This document shows, piece by piece, positions 35,735 to 44,693 of a DNA stretch of 64,000 nucleotides (its first letter is position 1; each line of letters starts with the position of its first letter). Source of the DNA: PALSA-505 sp036501145 (GTDB taxonomy: Bacteria; Actinomycetota; Actinomycetes; Streptosporangiales; Streptosporangiaceae). Under the pieces are notes generated by a model. The model was not told the origin of the DNA. It worked only from the letters and a program-made list of their open reading frames with translations, and made no database searches. Made by a program: the position numbers and the translations under genes. The stretch spans positions 85,109 to 149,108 of the forward strand of contig DASYAV010000249.1 of the NCBI GenBank assembly GCA_036501145.1, read 5' to 3'.

Positions 35735-36520
35735 TCACCAGCGGGTGCTGCGGCTGAGCAGCACCGCGGCCGCCGCGGTGCCCGCCGTGGCCGACCGCAG
35801 CACGGTCGGGCCGAGCCGGGCCGCGACGGCGCCGGCCGCCGCGAACGCGTCCAGTTCGGCCTGGCTGAACCCGCCCTCGGGGCCGACGACGATGACCACC
35901 TCGCCGCTCACGGGCAGCGCCAGCTCACCGATGCGCAGCCCGGCGCCGGGGTCGAGGATGACGCCGCGGGCGGCCCGGCCGATCCGTTCGGCCACCGCCG
36001 CGCCGGTGCCGGGCGGGGTCACCTCGGGGATGCGGGGACGGCGGGACTGCTTGGCCGCCTCGCGTGCGGTGGACCGCCACCGCTCCAGCGCCCGCGGGCC
36101 GCGGCCCGCGGCCGACGGCGCCGGCCCGCCCGGGCCGCGGCCGCCCGGCCCCCAGCTGGCCACACACCGGTCGGCGGCCCACGGCACGATCGTATCCACG
36201 CCGACCTCGGTCATCGTCTCCACGGCCTGCTCGCCGCGGTCCCCCTTCACGATGGCCTGGACCACGCAGATCCGCGGCTCCGGTGGCGGCTCGGTGTGCC
36301 TGTGCAGCACGGTGAGCTCCAGCTCGCCCGGGCGGGACGTGGCCACCACGCACTCCGCGACCAGCCCGGTGCCGTCGATCAGGTCGGCCCGCTCCCCCGG
36401 CCGCAGCCTGCGCACGGTGGCGGCGTGCCGCCCTTCCGGGCCGGACAGCAGCACCGTTTCCCGCCGCAGGCTGCCGGGCTCGGCGATGAACACCGGTGGC
36501 CGGCTGGCGGCGTCGGTCAT
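35735..36520 (-). CDS. rsmE: 16S rRNA (uracil-1498-N3)-methyltransferase RsmE
   Basis: The product has 261 residues. An N-terminal PUA-like domain contains HAATVRRLRPGERADLIDGTG. The C-terminal SPOUT knot carries VVIVVGPEGGFSQAELDAF and ARLGPTVLRSATAGTAA, the AdoMet-binding motif of RsmE. A Gly/Pro-rich insertion (about 122-140) sits between strands. It methylates U1498 of 16S rRNA. ATG 36520 is chosen by homology; a TTG 36544 start is possible. It is 42 bp downstream of dnaJ in the same operon. Confidence 0.94.
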   Translation of the reverse strand: MTDAASRPPVFIAEPGSLRRETVLLSGPEGRHAATVRRLRPGERADLIDGTGLVAECVVATSRPGELELTVLHRHTEPPPEPRICVVQAIVKGDRGEQAVETMTEVGVDTIVPWAADRCVASWGPGGRGPGGPAPSAAGRGPRALERWRSTAREAAKQSRRPRIPEVTPPGTGAAVAERIGRAARGVILDPGAGLRIGELALPVSGEVVIVVGPEGGFSQAELDAFAAAGAVAARLGPTVLRSATAGTAAAAVLLSRSTRW

Positions 36521-36562
36521 CCTGCCCGGCAACGCGCTGCGCAAGCCGTCAAGGATGAATCA

Positions 36563-37696
36563 TCAGCGGGCATTGAACGCGTCGCGCAGCCGGGAGAAGA
36601 ACCCCTGCTGCCCGGGGGCGAACCGGCCGGGCGGCGCTTCCTCACCGCGGAGCTTGGCCAGCTGGCGGAGCAGGTTTTCCTGCTCGGTGTCCAGCTTGGC
36701 CGGCGTCTCCACCGTCACGTGGATGATCAGGTCGCCGCGGCCGGTCTCGTTCAGGTGCGAGGTGCCCAGCCCGTACAGCGTGATGACCTGGCCGGACTGG
36801 GTGCCGGGCCGGATGTCCACGTCCCGCGGCCCGTCCAGGCTCTGCACCTGCAGGGTGGCGCCGAGCGCGGCCGCGACCATCGGGACCGACACCGTGCAGT
36901 GCAGGTCGCTGCCTTCGCGTTCGAAGATCTGGTGCGGCCGCTGGATGATCTCGAGGAACAGGTCGCCGGGCGGCCCGCCGCCGGGGCCCACCTCGCCCTC
37001 GCCGGCCAGCTGGATGTGCGTGCCGCTCTCCACGCCCGCCGGGATCCGCACCTTGATGGTGCGGCGCGTCCTGACCCGGCCGTCGCCGTCGCACTCCGGG
37101 CACGGCCTGCGGATCACCGTGCCGGTGCCGGAGCAGCTTGGGCACGGCCGTGAGGTCATCACCTGGCCGAGGAACGAGCGGGTCACCTGGCTGACCTCGC
37201 CGCGGCCGCCGCACATGTCGCAGGTCTCCGGGTGGCTGCCCGGCGCGGTGCCCTCACCGGTGCAGGTCGGGCAGACGACCGCGGTGTCCACCATGAGCTC
37301 GCGGGTGGTGCCGAAGGCGCACTCGGTCAGGTCGAGCTCGACCCGGACGGTGGCGTTCCGGCCGCGGCGGGCCCGGCCGCGCGGCCCGCGCTGGCTGGCG
37401 CCGGTGCCGAAGAACGCGTCCATGATGTCGCTGAACGGGAAGCCGGCGGCGCCGAACCCGGCGGCCCCGGCCCCGGACGCCGCGAACGGGTCGGCGCCGA
37501 GGTCGTACATCTGGCGCTTGTCCGGGTCGGACAGCACCTCGTAGGCCTGGGTGATCTCCTTGAACCGGTCCTGGGTCTCCGGGTCCGGGTTGACGTCCGG
37601 GTGCAGCTCACGGGCCAGCCGCCGGTACGCCTTCTTGATTTCGTCCGGCGCCGCGTCGCGGCTGACACCCAGTACCGCGTAGTAGTCCGCTGCCAC
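36563..37696 (-). CDS. dnaJ: Chaperone DnaJ
   Basis: The product has 377 residues. The J domain (about 4-66) has HPD in ARELHPDVNPD. A short Gly/Phe linker is followed by four zinc-centre repeats: CPTCTGEG, CDMCGGRG, CPSCSGTG, CPECDGDG. Two C-terminal beta domains end the protein. It stimulates DnaK ATPase. The GTG start shares one base with the hrcA stop (TAGTG). This is the hrcA-linked paralogue, under CIRCE control. Confidence 0.97.
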   Translation of the reverse strand: MAADYYAVLGVSRDAAPDEIKKAYRRLARELHPDVNPDPETQDRFKEITQAYEVLSDPDKRQMYDLGADPFAASGAGAAGFGAAGFPFSDIMDAFFGTGASQRGPRGRARRGRNATVRVELDLTECAFGTTRELMVDTAVVCPTCTGEGTAPGSHPETCDMCGGRGEVSQVTRSFLGQVMTSRPCPSCSGTGTVIRRPCPECDGDGRVRTRRTIKVRIPAGVESGTHIQLAGEGEVGPGGGPPGDLFLEIIQRPHQIFEREGSDLHCTVSVPMVAAALGATLQVQSLDGPRDVDIRPGTQSGQVITLYGLGTSHLNETGRGDLIIHVTVETPAKLDTEQENLLRQLAKLRGEEAPPGRFAPGQQGFFSRLRDAFNAR

Positions 37697-38709
37697 TACG
37701 ACTCCGCCAGAATCTGACCCACATAGCGTGCCACCGCGCGCACCGCTCCCATCGTTCCCGGGTAATCCATCCGTGTCGGGCCGAGCACCGCCAGTTTGGC
37801 CAGCACTTGGTCGCCCGCACCGTACCCGGTGGACACCACGGACGCGTCATGCAGCCCTTCAACCGCGTTCTCCGCACCGATCTTCACCGTGAGCTGTGCC
37901 GGGTCCCCGGACTCGCCGAGCAGCCGCATCAGCACCACTTGCTCTTCCAGCGCCTCCAGCACGTCGCGCAGCCCGCGGGAGAAGTCGCGCACGGCGAGGT
38001 TGGCCGCCCCGCCGAACACCACCTTCTCCTCGCCCCGCTCGGCGAGGCTCTCCAGCAGCACCGACAGCACCGCCGCCGCGGCGGGCCGGTCCGCGGGGGT
38101 GATCCGCTCGGGCAGGCCGGCGGCGATCAGCGCCGCGTCGGCCAGCAGGCGGCCATCCAGGCAGGCGTTCAGCACGGCGCGCAGCTGCGCGACGGAGTCC
38201 TCATCCAGGCTGTCGGGCAGTTCGACACCGCGCTGCTCGACCCGCCCGGTGTCGGTGATCAGCACCAGCAGCAGCCGGCTGGGCGCGATCGGCACCAGTT
38301 CGATGTGCCGGATCGACGAGATCCGCAGGCTCGGGTACTGCACCACGGCAACCTGCCGGGTGAGCTGGGCCAGCAGCCGCACCGTCCTGGTCACGATGTC
38401 GTCCAGGTCGTAGGCCCCGCCGAGGAACGTCTCGATGGCCCGCCGCTCTGCCCCCGACAGCGGCTTCACCCCGGACAGCCGGTCCACGAACAGCCGGTAC
38501 CCCTTGTCCGTGGGCACCCGGCCGGCGCTGGTGTGCGGCTGGGCGATGTAGCCTTGCTCCTCGAGCACGGCCATGTCGTTGCGGATCGTGGCCGGGGACA
38601 CGTCGAGGTTGTGCCGGTCCACCAGCGTCTTCGACCCCACCGGCTCGGTGGTCGACACGTAGTCCTCGACGATGGCCCGCAGCACGGCGAGCTTGCGGTC
38701 ATCGAGCAT
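37696..38709 (-). CDS. hrcA: Heat-inducible transcription repressor HrcA
   Basis: The product has 337 residues. A winged-helix N-terminus (LDDRKLAVLRAIVEDYVSTTEPVGSKTLVDRHNLDVSPATIRNDMA) leads to the conserved PHTSAGRVPTDKGYRLFVD segment, then GAF-like and dimer domains. It represses chaperone genes at CIRCE sites. ATG 38709 has AGGAGG at 38723-38716. A perfect CIRCE lies 21-45 bp upstream, so autorepression of hrcA-dnaJ is expected. Confidence 0.97.
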   Translation of the reverse strand: MLDDRKLAVLRAIVEDYVSTTEPVGSKTLVDRHNLDVSPATIRNDMAVLEEQGYIAQPHTSAGRVPTDKGYRLFVDRLSGVKPLSGAERRAIETFLGGAYDLDDIVTRTVRLLAQLTRQVAVVQYPSLRISSIRHIELVPIAPSRLLLVLITDTGRVEQRGVELPDSLDEDSVAQLRAVLNACLDGRLLADAALIAAGLPERITPADRPAAAAVLSVLLESLAERGEEKVVFGGAANLAVRDFSRGLRDVLEALEEQVVLMRLLGESGDPAQLTVKIGAENAVEGLHDASVVSTGYGAGDQVLAKLAVLGPTRMDYPGTMGAVRAVARYVGQILAES

Positions 38710-38729
38710 GTGTCACCTCCTGACGGCCC

Positions 38730-38754
38730 TGGCACTCATTAGTCCCGAGTGCCA
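38730..38754. promoter_or_regulatory. CIRCE operator of hrcA-dnaJ
   Basis: Arms TGGCACTC (38730-38737) and GAGTGCCA (38747-38754) are exact reverse complements with the diagnostic 9-bp spacer. The consensus is TTAGCACTC-N9-GAGTGCTAA, so the core GCACTC/GAGTGC is fully kept. HrcA bound here blocks hrcA transcription until heat shock. Confidence 0.93.
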
Positions 38755-38885
38755 ATTCTATGGCCGGCGGGCCGCTGGGGGCACATAACCGAGGGCCCGG
38801 CACGGTGTTTTGCCCACGCTACCGGCCCGGATGGGCGGTGGTGCCGGGCCTGACCGGGCCGCCGGGCTGGATGGAGAGGTGACGG

Positions 38886-39728
38886 GTGCGGCGTGATTAC
38901 GGCCCCGATGTGCTGGCCGGAGGCGGGCGCAAACCCCGCAGGCCGCCACCGCCCGAGGTGGCCGCCGAGCGCGGTCTGGTCGTGGAGGCGGTGGACGGGA
39001 CGTTCTGCGGCGCGGTGGTCAGCTGCGAGAAGCGGGACGTCACGCTGGAGGACAGGTTCGGCCGCCAGCGGGTGTTCCCGCTGGACCGGGGCGCTTTCCT
39101 GCTCGACGGCAAGCCGGTGACGCTGGTCCGGCCGGTGCCTGGGCCGGCCGCCCAGGACCACGGGCGGTCCCGCCCGGCCCGCACCGCGTCCGGGTCGGTG
39201 GCGCCGCCGGCCAGCCGGGCCCGGGTGGCCCGGGCCAGCCGGATCTACGTCGAGGGCCGGCACGACGCCGAGCTGGTGGAGAAGATCTGGGGCGACGACC
39301 TGCGGGACGTCGGCGTGGTGGTCGAGTACCTGGAGGGCGTGGATCACCTGGCGGGCATCGTGTCCGCGTTCTCGCCCGGCCCGGTGCGGCGGCTCGGCGT
39401 CCTGGTCGACCACCTGGTGCAAGGCTCGAAGGAAAGCCGGATCGCCGCCCAGGTCAGCTCGCCGTACGTGCTGGTGGCCGGGCACCCGTTCATTGACATC
39501 TGGGAGGCGGTCAAACCGTCCGTGGTCGGCATCGCCGGCTGGCCCACGGTGCCCAGGGGGGTGCCGTGGAAGGAGGGCGTGCTGAGCGCGCTCGGCTGGC
39601 CGGCCGACACCGCCGCGGCGTGGCGGCGGATCCTGCGGGCCGCGCGCAGCTACACCGATCTGGACCCGGCCCTGCTCGGCACGGTCGAGCAGCTCATCGA
39701 CTTCGTCACCGCGCCGGACACCGATTAA
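38886..39728 (+). CDS. DUF3097 family protein
   Basis: The product has 280 residues: an N-terminal part (about 25-80, GLVVEAVDGTFCGAVVSCEKRDVTLEDRFGRQRVFPL), a variable linker, then a TOPRIM-like C-terminal half. That half begins RIYVEGRHDAELVEKIWGDDLRDVGVVVEYLEG and contains LGVLVDHLVQGSKESRIA. The EGRHDA and LVDHL segments resemble TOPRIM acidic motifs. DUF3097 proteins are conserved in actinobacteria beside hrcA/dnaJ or hemW; function unknown. GTG 38886 has GGAGAGG upstream. It is divergent from hrcA and shares its 176-bp promoter gap. Confidence 0.85.
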   Translation: MRRDYGPDVLAGGGRKPRRPPPPEVAAERGLVVEAVDGTFCGAVVSCEKRDVTLEDRFGRQRVFPLDRGAFLLDGKPVTLVRPVPGPAAQDHGRSRPARTASGSVAPPASRARVARASRIYVEGRHDAELVEKIWGDDLRDVGVVVEYLEGVDHLAGIVSAFSPGPVRRLGVLVDHLVQGSKESRIAAQVSSPYVLVAGHPFIDIWEAVKPSVVGIAGWPTVPRGVPWKEGVLSALGWPADTAAAWRRILRAARSYTDLDPALLGTVEQLIDFVTAPDTD

Positions 39729-39741
39729 CCTGGCCGACGTC

Positions 39742-40227
39742 ATGGAGCGCCATCCGGGCGGGCTCAGCCAGCCCGTCACGCACACCCACCACGAACCCGC
39801 CGCCCCGGGCCAGGCCGCCGGGCCGGCCGACGGGCCGACGGAGGGTGCGGCGGACCTGCCGCGGCCGCCGGGCGACGGGTCAGCCGAACTGCTCGCCGCG
39901 CTCGGCTACCTCGGCACGGTGTTTTTCAGCTTCCTGCCTGCGCTGATCATCTACCTGGTCAAGCGGGGCACGTCGCCGTACCTGCGCCATCACGCGGCGC
40001 AGGCGGTGAACCTGGCGGTCACCGTGCTGCTGTTCGACCTGTGCGCGTTCATCGTCGGCGCGATGCTGGCCCTGGACAGCCTGGTGGTGTCGCTGAGCGT
40101 GGCACTGCCGCTGGCCACCGCGCTGTGGCTGGCCTCGGTGGGATTCTGCGTCCGCGCCGCGCTGGCCACCGCCCGCGGCGAGCCGGGCGACCTGCCCCGC
40201 TGGCTGTGCGCCGGCCTGCTGCGCTGA
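39742..40227 (+). CDS. DUF4870 membrane protein
   Basis: The product has 161 residues: a Pro/Gly-rich cytoplasmic tail (1-50), then three or four membrane segments. It has the DUF4870 hallmark LALGYLGTVFFSFLPALIIYLVKRGTSPYLRHHAAQAVNLAVTV (here beginning AALGYL). ATG 39742 is 14 bp after the DUF3097 stop, so the two form an operon. Function unknown. Its last codons lie in the first copy of a 20-bp tandem repeat. Confidence 0.85.
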   Translation: MERHPGGLSQPVTHTHHEPAAPGQAAGPADGPTEGAADLPRPPGDGSAELLAALGYLGTVFFSFLPALIIYLVKRGTSPYLRHHAAQAVNLAVTVLLFDLCAFIVGAMLALDSLVVSLSVALPLATALWLASVGFCVRAALATARGEPGDLPRWLCAGLLR

Positions 40228-40282
40228 GCGCCGGCCCTGCAGGGCTGAGCGCCGGCCTGCAGGGCTGAGCGCCGGACTGCCG
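40223..40282. repeat. Three 20-bp tandem repeats spanning a stop codon
   Basis: GCTGAGCGCCGGC(C)CTGCAGG occurs at 40223, 40244 and, diverged, at 40264. The TGA of the DUF4870 gene is inside copy 1. A weaker related copy lies just upstream in the coding sequence. Confidence 0.8.
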
Positions 40283-40306
40283 TGCTCGGCGCGGGGCCCG
40301 CCGGGG

Positions 40307-41524
40307 TCAGTCGGTCAGGTCGCGGATCACCGCGTCGGCGAGCAGCCGGCCACGGCGGGTCAGGACGACCCGCCCGGCCGCCCAGGCACCAGGCTCAGCC
40401 AGCCCGCCGGACACCGCCGCGCTGGCCGCGGCCCGCCCCGCGCCGGACAGCAGGTCCGCCGGGCAGCCGGTATCGAGCCTGGTCAGCAGCATGATCTGCT
40501 CGGTCCGCCGCTCGTTTCCTGTGAGCACCTCGCGGGCCTGCGCCGGGCTTTCCCCCGCGCCCAGCCTGGCGGCGTACCGGCGCGGGTGCCGGACGTTCCA
40601 CCACCGGGTGCCGGCCAGGTGGCTGTGCGCGCCGGGGCCGATCCCCCACCAGTCCCCGCCGGTCCAGTACAGCAGGTTGTGCCGGCACCGCGCCGCCGCG
40701 CCGCTGGCCCAGTTCGAGATCTCATACCAGCCCAGCCCGGCCGTGCCGAGCGCCTCGTCGGCGGCCAGGTACCGGTCGGCCATCGCGTCGTCGTCGGGGG
40801 CGGGCAGCGCGCCGCGCCGGATCCGGGCGGCGAGCCTGGTGCCGTCCTCGACGATCAGCGCGTAGGCCGAGATGTGGCTGGGCCGCGCGGCCAGCGCCGC
40901 CTCCAGCGAGCGCCGCCACTCGGCGTCCGACTCGCCCGGCGTGCCGTAGATCAGATCCAGGCTGACCTGCCCGAACCCGGCCTCCTTGGCCCAGCCGGCG
41001 ACGCGCGCGGCACGCTGCGGGGTGTGCACCCGGTCCAGGGTGGCGAGCACGTGTGGCACCGCGCTCTGCATGCCGAACGAGATCCGGGTGAACCCGGCCT
41101 GGCGCAGCCCGGCCAGCGAACGCTGGTCCACCGACTCGGGGTTGGCCTCGGTGGTCACCTCGGCGCCGGGGGCCAGGCCGAACTCGGCGTCGATGGCGCG
41201 CAGGATCGCGGCCAGCTGGCGCGGCGCGAGCAGGGTCGGCGTGCCGCCGCCGAAGAACACGGTCGTCACCGGCATCTGCGCCGCGCCGAGCAGCCTGCGG
41301 GCCAGCCGGATCTCGGCCATGGCCAGGTCCGGGTAGCCGTCCCGGCCGCCGCCCCCTGATTCGTCCGGGGTGTAGGTGTTGAAGTCGCAGTAGCCGCACC
41401 TGGTCGCGCAGAACGGCACATGGACATATATGCCGAACGGCTGCGCCCCGGCCGCGGCGACCGCGCTGTCCGGCAGCGCGCCGTCAGCCGGGACGGGCTC
41501 GCCGTCCGGCGGGGCGCCGGGCAA
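40307..41524 (-). CDS. hemW: Radical SAM heme chaperone HemW
   Basis: The product has 405 residues. The radical SAM cluster motif is CxxxCxxC in PFCATRCGYCDFNTYT. FFGGGTPTLL and LDLIYGTPGES follow, and a C-terminal HemW domain carries NLLYWTGGDWWGIGPGAHSHLAGTRWWN. The extra cysteine before the cluster (typical of HemN rather than HemW) is absent. HemW delivers heme to apoproteins. TTG 41524 is chosen because AGGAGG (41536-41531) lies 6 nt upstream. It is divergent from the DUF1707 gene. Confidence 0.95.
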   Translation of the reverse strand: MPGAPPDGEPVPADGALPDSAVAAAGAQPFGIYVHVPFCATRCGYCDFNTYTPDESGGGGRDGYPDLAMAEIRLARRLLGAAQMPVTTVFFGGGTPTLLAPRQLAAILRAIDAEFGLAPGAEVTTEANPESVDQRSLAGLRQAGFTRISFGMQSAVPHVLATLDRVHTPQRAARVAGWAKEAGFGQVSLDLIYGTPGESDAEWRRSLEAALAARPSHISAYALIVEDGTRLAARIRRGALPAPDDDAMADRYLAADEALGTAGLGWYEISNWASGAAARCRHNLLYWTGGDWWGIGPGAHSHLAGTRWWNVRHPRRYAARLGAGESPAQAREVLTGNERRTEQIMLLTRLDTGCPADLLSGAGRAAASAAVSGGLAEPGAWAAGRVVLTRRGRLLADAVIRDLTD

Positions 41525-41737
41525 TGGTTCCCTCCTGATCTGATCCTGCGGTCCTGCTGGGTGGCCGGGGCTACAGCGGCACGGCACGCGCCGCCACACC
41601 CGCTGGAACCGCCATGTGCCGAACGGTAACCGACACGCCGCCGGCCGCCTAATCAAATGCCCCGGCACGCGGAGCCGGGGGCTTGCCCGCGGCTGGTCCG
41701 GGTTAAGCTGAAATGGCTTGCTCTACGGGAGGCGCCG

Positions 41738-42310
41738 ATGACATCAGGGCCTGGGTACGGGTACGGGATGCCGCCGGGAGGCCGGTGGATGTCCGCCGCG
41801 GAGCACGGCCGGATGCGGGCCTGCGACGCGGACCGGGAGCGGACCGCTGACGTGCTGCGGGCCGCATTCGTCGAGGGCAGGCTGAATCAGGACGAGCTGG
41901 ACCAGCGGCTGGGTCAGGTGTATTCCGCCCGCACCTACGCCGATCTGGCCACCCAGACGTCCGACCTGCCGGTGCACCGGCAGGTGCCGGTGATACCGCC
42001 GGCCCGGGTGATGGCCCCGGTGAACAGCACCACCAACGGGCTGGCCGTGGCCTCGTTCGTCTGCGGCCTGCTGCAGATGTTCCTGGGCATCACCACGATC
42101 CCGGCGGTCGTGCTCGGTCACATGGCGCGCAAGCAGATCCGGCAGAGCGGCCAGCGGGGCGACGGCCTGGCCGTGGCCGGGCTGGTGCTGGGCTGGCTGG
42201 GCATCGCGCTGTTCGCCCTGTTCGCGGTGGTGGTGGCGGTGGCCGCGGCGCACTCGGGCAACGTGGTAATGGGGCCCCACGGCCACGGGGGACCGGTCGG
42301 CGGGCCCTGA
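41738..42310 (+). CDS. DUF1707/DUF4190 membrane protein
   Basis: The product has 190 residues. The DUF1707 domain (about 25-80) has RACDADRERTADVLRAAFVEGRLNQDELDQRLGQVYSARTYADLATQTSDLP. It is followed by two membrane segments with GHMARKQIRQSGQRGDGLAVAGLVLGW (DUF4190). ATG 41738 has GGGAGG 6-8 nt upstream. Actinobacterial DUF1707 proteins are small membrane proteins of unknown role. It is convergent with lepA. The gap 41525-41737 includes a 7-bp stem hairpin at 41660-41680. Confidence 0.85.
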   Translation: MTSGPGYGYGMPPGGRWMSAAEHGRMRACDADRERTADVLRAAFVEGRLNQDELDQRLGQVYSARTYADLATQTSDLPVHRQVPVIPPARVMAPVNSTTNGLAVASFVCGLLQMFLGITTIPAVVLGHMARKQIRQSGQRGDGLAVAGLVLGWLGIALFALFAVVVAVAAAHSGNVVMGPHGHGGPVGGP

Positions 42311-42328
42311 CCCTGGCCGGTCGCGCCG

Positions 42329-44185
42329 CTAGCGGCGCTGCTTGTCGCCGCCGGTGGACAGCGCGGCGATGAAGGCTTCCTGCGGCACCTCGACGCGGCC
42401 GATCGTCTTCATCCGGCGCTTGCCCTCCTTCTGCCGCTCCAGCAGCTTCCGCTTGCGGCTGATGTCACCGCCGTAGCACTTGGCCAGCACGTCCTTGCGC
42501 AGCGCCCGGATGTTCTCCCGGGCGATGATCCTGGCCCCGACGGCCGCCTGGATCGGCACCTCGAACTGCTGCCGCGGGATCAGCTCGCGCAGCTTGCCGG
42601 TCATCGCCACCCCGTAGTCGCGGGCCTCGTCGGCGTGCACCACCTGGCTGAACGCGTCCACCGGCTCGCCCTGCAGCAGGATGTCCACCTTGACCAGGTT
42701 GGCCTCCTGCTCGCCGGCCGGCTCGTAGTCCAGCGAGGCGTAGCCCCGGGTGCGCGACTTCAGCTGGTCGAAGAAGTCGAAGATGATCTCCGCGAGCGGC
42801 ATCGTGTAGCGCAGCTCCACCCGGTCCGCGGACAGGTAGTCCATGCCGAGCAGCGTGCCGCGCCGGGCCTGGCACAGCTCCATGATCGTGCCGATGTAGT
42901 CGCTCGGCGCCAGCACGGTGGCCCGCACCACCGGCTCGAAGACCTGCGCGACCTTCACCCCGGTCTTGCCGGGGACCGAGATGCCGGTGGGGAACTCGCT
43001 GGGGTTGGTCACCACGATCTCCTGCACGGCCTCGGTGATCACCCGGTAGACCACGTTCGGCGCGGTGGAGATCAGCGCCAGGTCGAACTCCCGCTCCAGC
43101 CGTTCCCTGACGATCTCCATGTGCAGCAGGCCGAGGAAGCCACAGCGGAAGCCGAAACCCAGCGCGAGCGAGGTCTCCGGCTCGTAGACCAGCGACGCGT
43201 CGTTCAGCTGCAGCTTGTCCAGTGCGTCCCTGAGGTCGGGGTATTCGTCTCCGTCCAGGGGATAGAGCCCGGAGAACACCATCGGGCGCGGGTGGGCGTA
43301 ACCGGCCAGCGGCTTCGCCGCCGGGCTGGCGGCGCTGGTCACCGTGTCGCCGACCCGGGCCTGCCGTACGTTCTTGACGCCGGTGATCAGGTAGCCGACT
43401 TCGCCGGCGCTCAGGCCCTCGGTCGGGGTGGGCTCCGGCGAGATCACCCCGACCTCTAGCGTGTCGTGGGTGGAACCTGTGGACATCATCAGGCTCTTCT
43501 CCCGGCGGGAGAGGTGGCCGTCCACCACGCGGACGTAGGTGACCACGCCCCGGTAGGTGTCGTAGACCGAGTCGAAGATCAGCGCCCGGGCCGGGGCGGC
43601 GGGGTCGCCTTGAGGCGCTGGCACCTGGGTCACGATCGCGTGCAGCAGCTCGGTGACGCCCTCTCCGGTCTTGGCGGAGACCCGCAGCACGTCGGCCGGC
43701 TCGCAGCCGATGATGTGCGCGAGCTCCTCGGCGTACTTGTCGGGCTGCGCGGCCGGCAGGTCGATCTTGTTCAGCACCGGGATGATCTGCAGGTCGGCAT
43801 CCAGCGCCAGGTACAGGTTGGCCAGCGTCTGCGCCTCGATCCCCTGCGCCGCGTCCACCAGCAGCACGGCGCCCTCGCAGGCGGCCAGCGACCGGGACAC
43901 CTCGTAGGAGAAGTCGACGTGACCGGGGGTGTCGATGAGGTTCAGCACGTGCCGGGTGCCGTCCGGCCCGGTCCATGGCAGCCGGACCGCCTGGCTCTTG
44001 ATCGTGATGCCGCGCTCGCGCTCGATGTCCATCCGGTCCAGGTACTGCGCGCGCATCTGCCGGTCGGCGACCACGCCGGTGAGCTGCAGCATACGGTCAG
44101 CAAGCGTTGACTTCCCGTGATCGATGTGCGCGATGATGCAGAAATTGCGGATCACCGCGGGATCGGTGCGGGCAAGCTCGGGCAT
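42329..44185 (-). CDS. lepA: Elongation factor 4 (LepA)
   Basis: The product has 618 residues. The GTPase domain has G1 AHIDHGKST, the GITIKSQAVRL switch, G3 DTPGH and NKID. Domains II, III and V follow, and the LepA C-terminal domain ends it (IARENIRALRKDVLAKCYGGDISRKRKLLERQKEGKRRMK). It back-translocates ribosomes and helps 30S biogenesis. ATG 44185; divergent from rpsT. Confidence 0.98.
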   Translation of the reverse strand: MPELARTDPAVIRNFCIIAHIDHGKSTLADRMLQLTGVVADRQMRAQYLDRMDIERERGITIKSQAVRLPWTGPDGTRHVLNLIDTPGHVDFSYEVSRSLAACEGAVLLVDAAQGIEAQTLANLYLALDADLQIIPVLNKIDLPAAQPDKYAEELAHIIGCEPADVLRVSAKTGEGVTELLHAIVTQVPAPQGDPAAPARALIFDSVYDTYRGVVTYVRVVDGHLSRREKSLMMSTGSTHDTLEVGVISPEPTPTEGLSAGEVGYLITGVKNVRQARVGDTVTSAASPAAKPLAGYAHPRPMVFSGLYPLDGDEYPDLRDALDKLQLNDASLVYEPETSLALGFGFRCGFLGLLHMEIVRERLEREFDLALISTAPNVVYRVITEAVQEIVVTNPSEFPTGISVPGKTGVKVAQVFEPVVRATVLAPSDYIGTIMELCQARRGTLLGMDYLSADRVELRYTMPLAEIIFDFFDQLKSRTRGYASLDYEPAGEQEANLVKVDILLQGEPVDAFSQVVHADEARDYGVAMTGKLRELIPRQQFEVPIQAAVGARIIARENIRALRKDVLAKCYGGDISRKRKLLERQKEGKRRMKTIGRVEVPQEAFIAALSTGGDKQRR

Positions 44186-44268
44186 GGGTGCAATGGTATG
44201 AGCCAGCGATGCGTGCCGGCGCAGACGGCCTGGACTTCGCCGCTGCCGGGGTCACCTGCGCCGTTGGT

Positions 44269-44298
44269 TTGAGCAACGGGCACTGCCTCGGATATCCT
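44269..44298 (+). promoter_or_regulatory. Candidate rpsT promoter
   Basis: TTGAGC (44269-44274) and TATCCT (44293-44298) are 18 bp apart. They would start a transcript about 115 nt before the rpsT GTG. That leader contains repeated GATCGG/CCTGACCGG-like motifs that could fold. Confidence 0.4.
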
Positions 44299-44420
44299 TC
44301 AATGTCGCCGGGCGGAGCGCACGGGCTGCGCACCGGGCGGCATGTCCTTACCGGTCTCACCGGCCTGATCGGCCCGATCGGTCCTGACCGGCCCGAACAG
44401 ATCTCGAGCGAGGCTTTCGC

Positions 44421-44690
44421 GTGGCGAACATCAAGTCCCAGATCAAGCGCAACCGGCAGAACGAGAAGGCCCGGCTGCGGAACAAGGCGGTCAGGTCTTC
44501 GCTGAAGACGTCGGTGCGCAGGTTCCGCGAGGCCGCCGAGTCCGGCGACGTGGAGCAGACCGGCGCCGCGCTGCGCGCAGCCAGCCGGCAGCTGGACAAG
44601 GCCGCGAGCAAGGGCGTTATCCACAAGAACCAGGCCGCCAACCGCAAGTCCGCCATCGCGAAGGTCTACGCCGACCTCAGCCGCGGCTGA
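44421..44690 (+). CDS. rpsT: 30S ribosomal protein S20
   Basis: The product has 89 residues, the normal S20 size. It begins ANIKSQIKRNRQNEKARLRNKAVRSSLKT and ends KNQAANRKSAIAKVYADLSRG. It binds 16S rRNA early in 30S assembly. GTG 44421 follows GAGG at about 8 nt. It is convergent with holA, whose stop is 4 bp away. A long 5' leader may allow autoregulation, as in other S20 genes. Confidence 0.98.
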   Translation: MANIKSQIKRNRQNEKARLRNKAVRSSLKTSVRRFREAAESGDVEQTGAALRAASRQLDKAASKGVIHKNQAANRKSAIAKVYADLSRG

Positions 44691-44693
44691 CCC

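Noticed and set aside
42465..43976. A 503-codon Arg/Gly-rich frame on the minus strand
   Set aside because: It is an out-of-frame reading of lepA; the lepA frame is fully intact.
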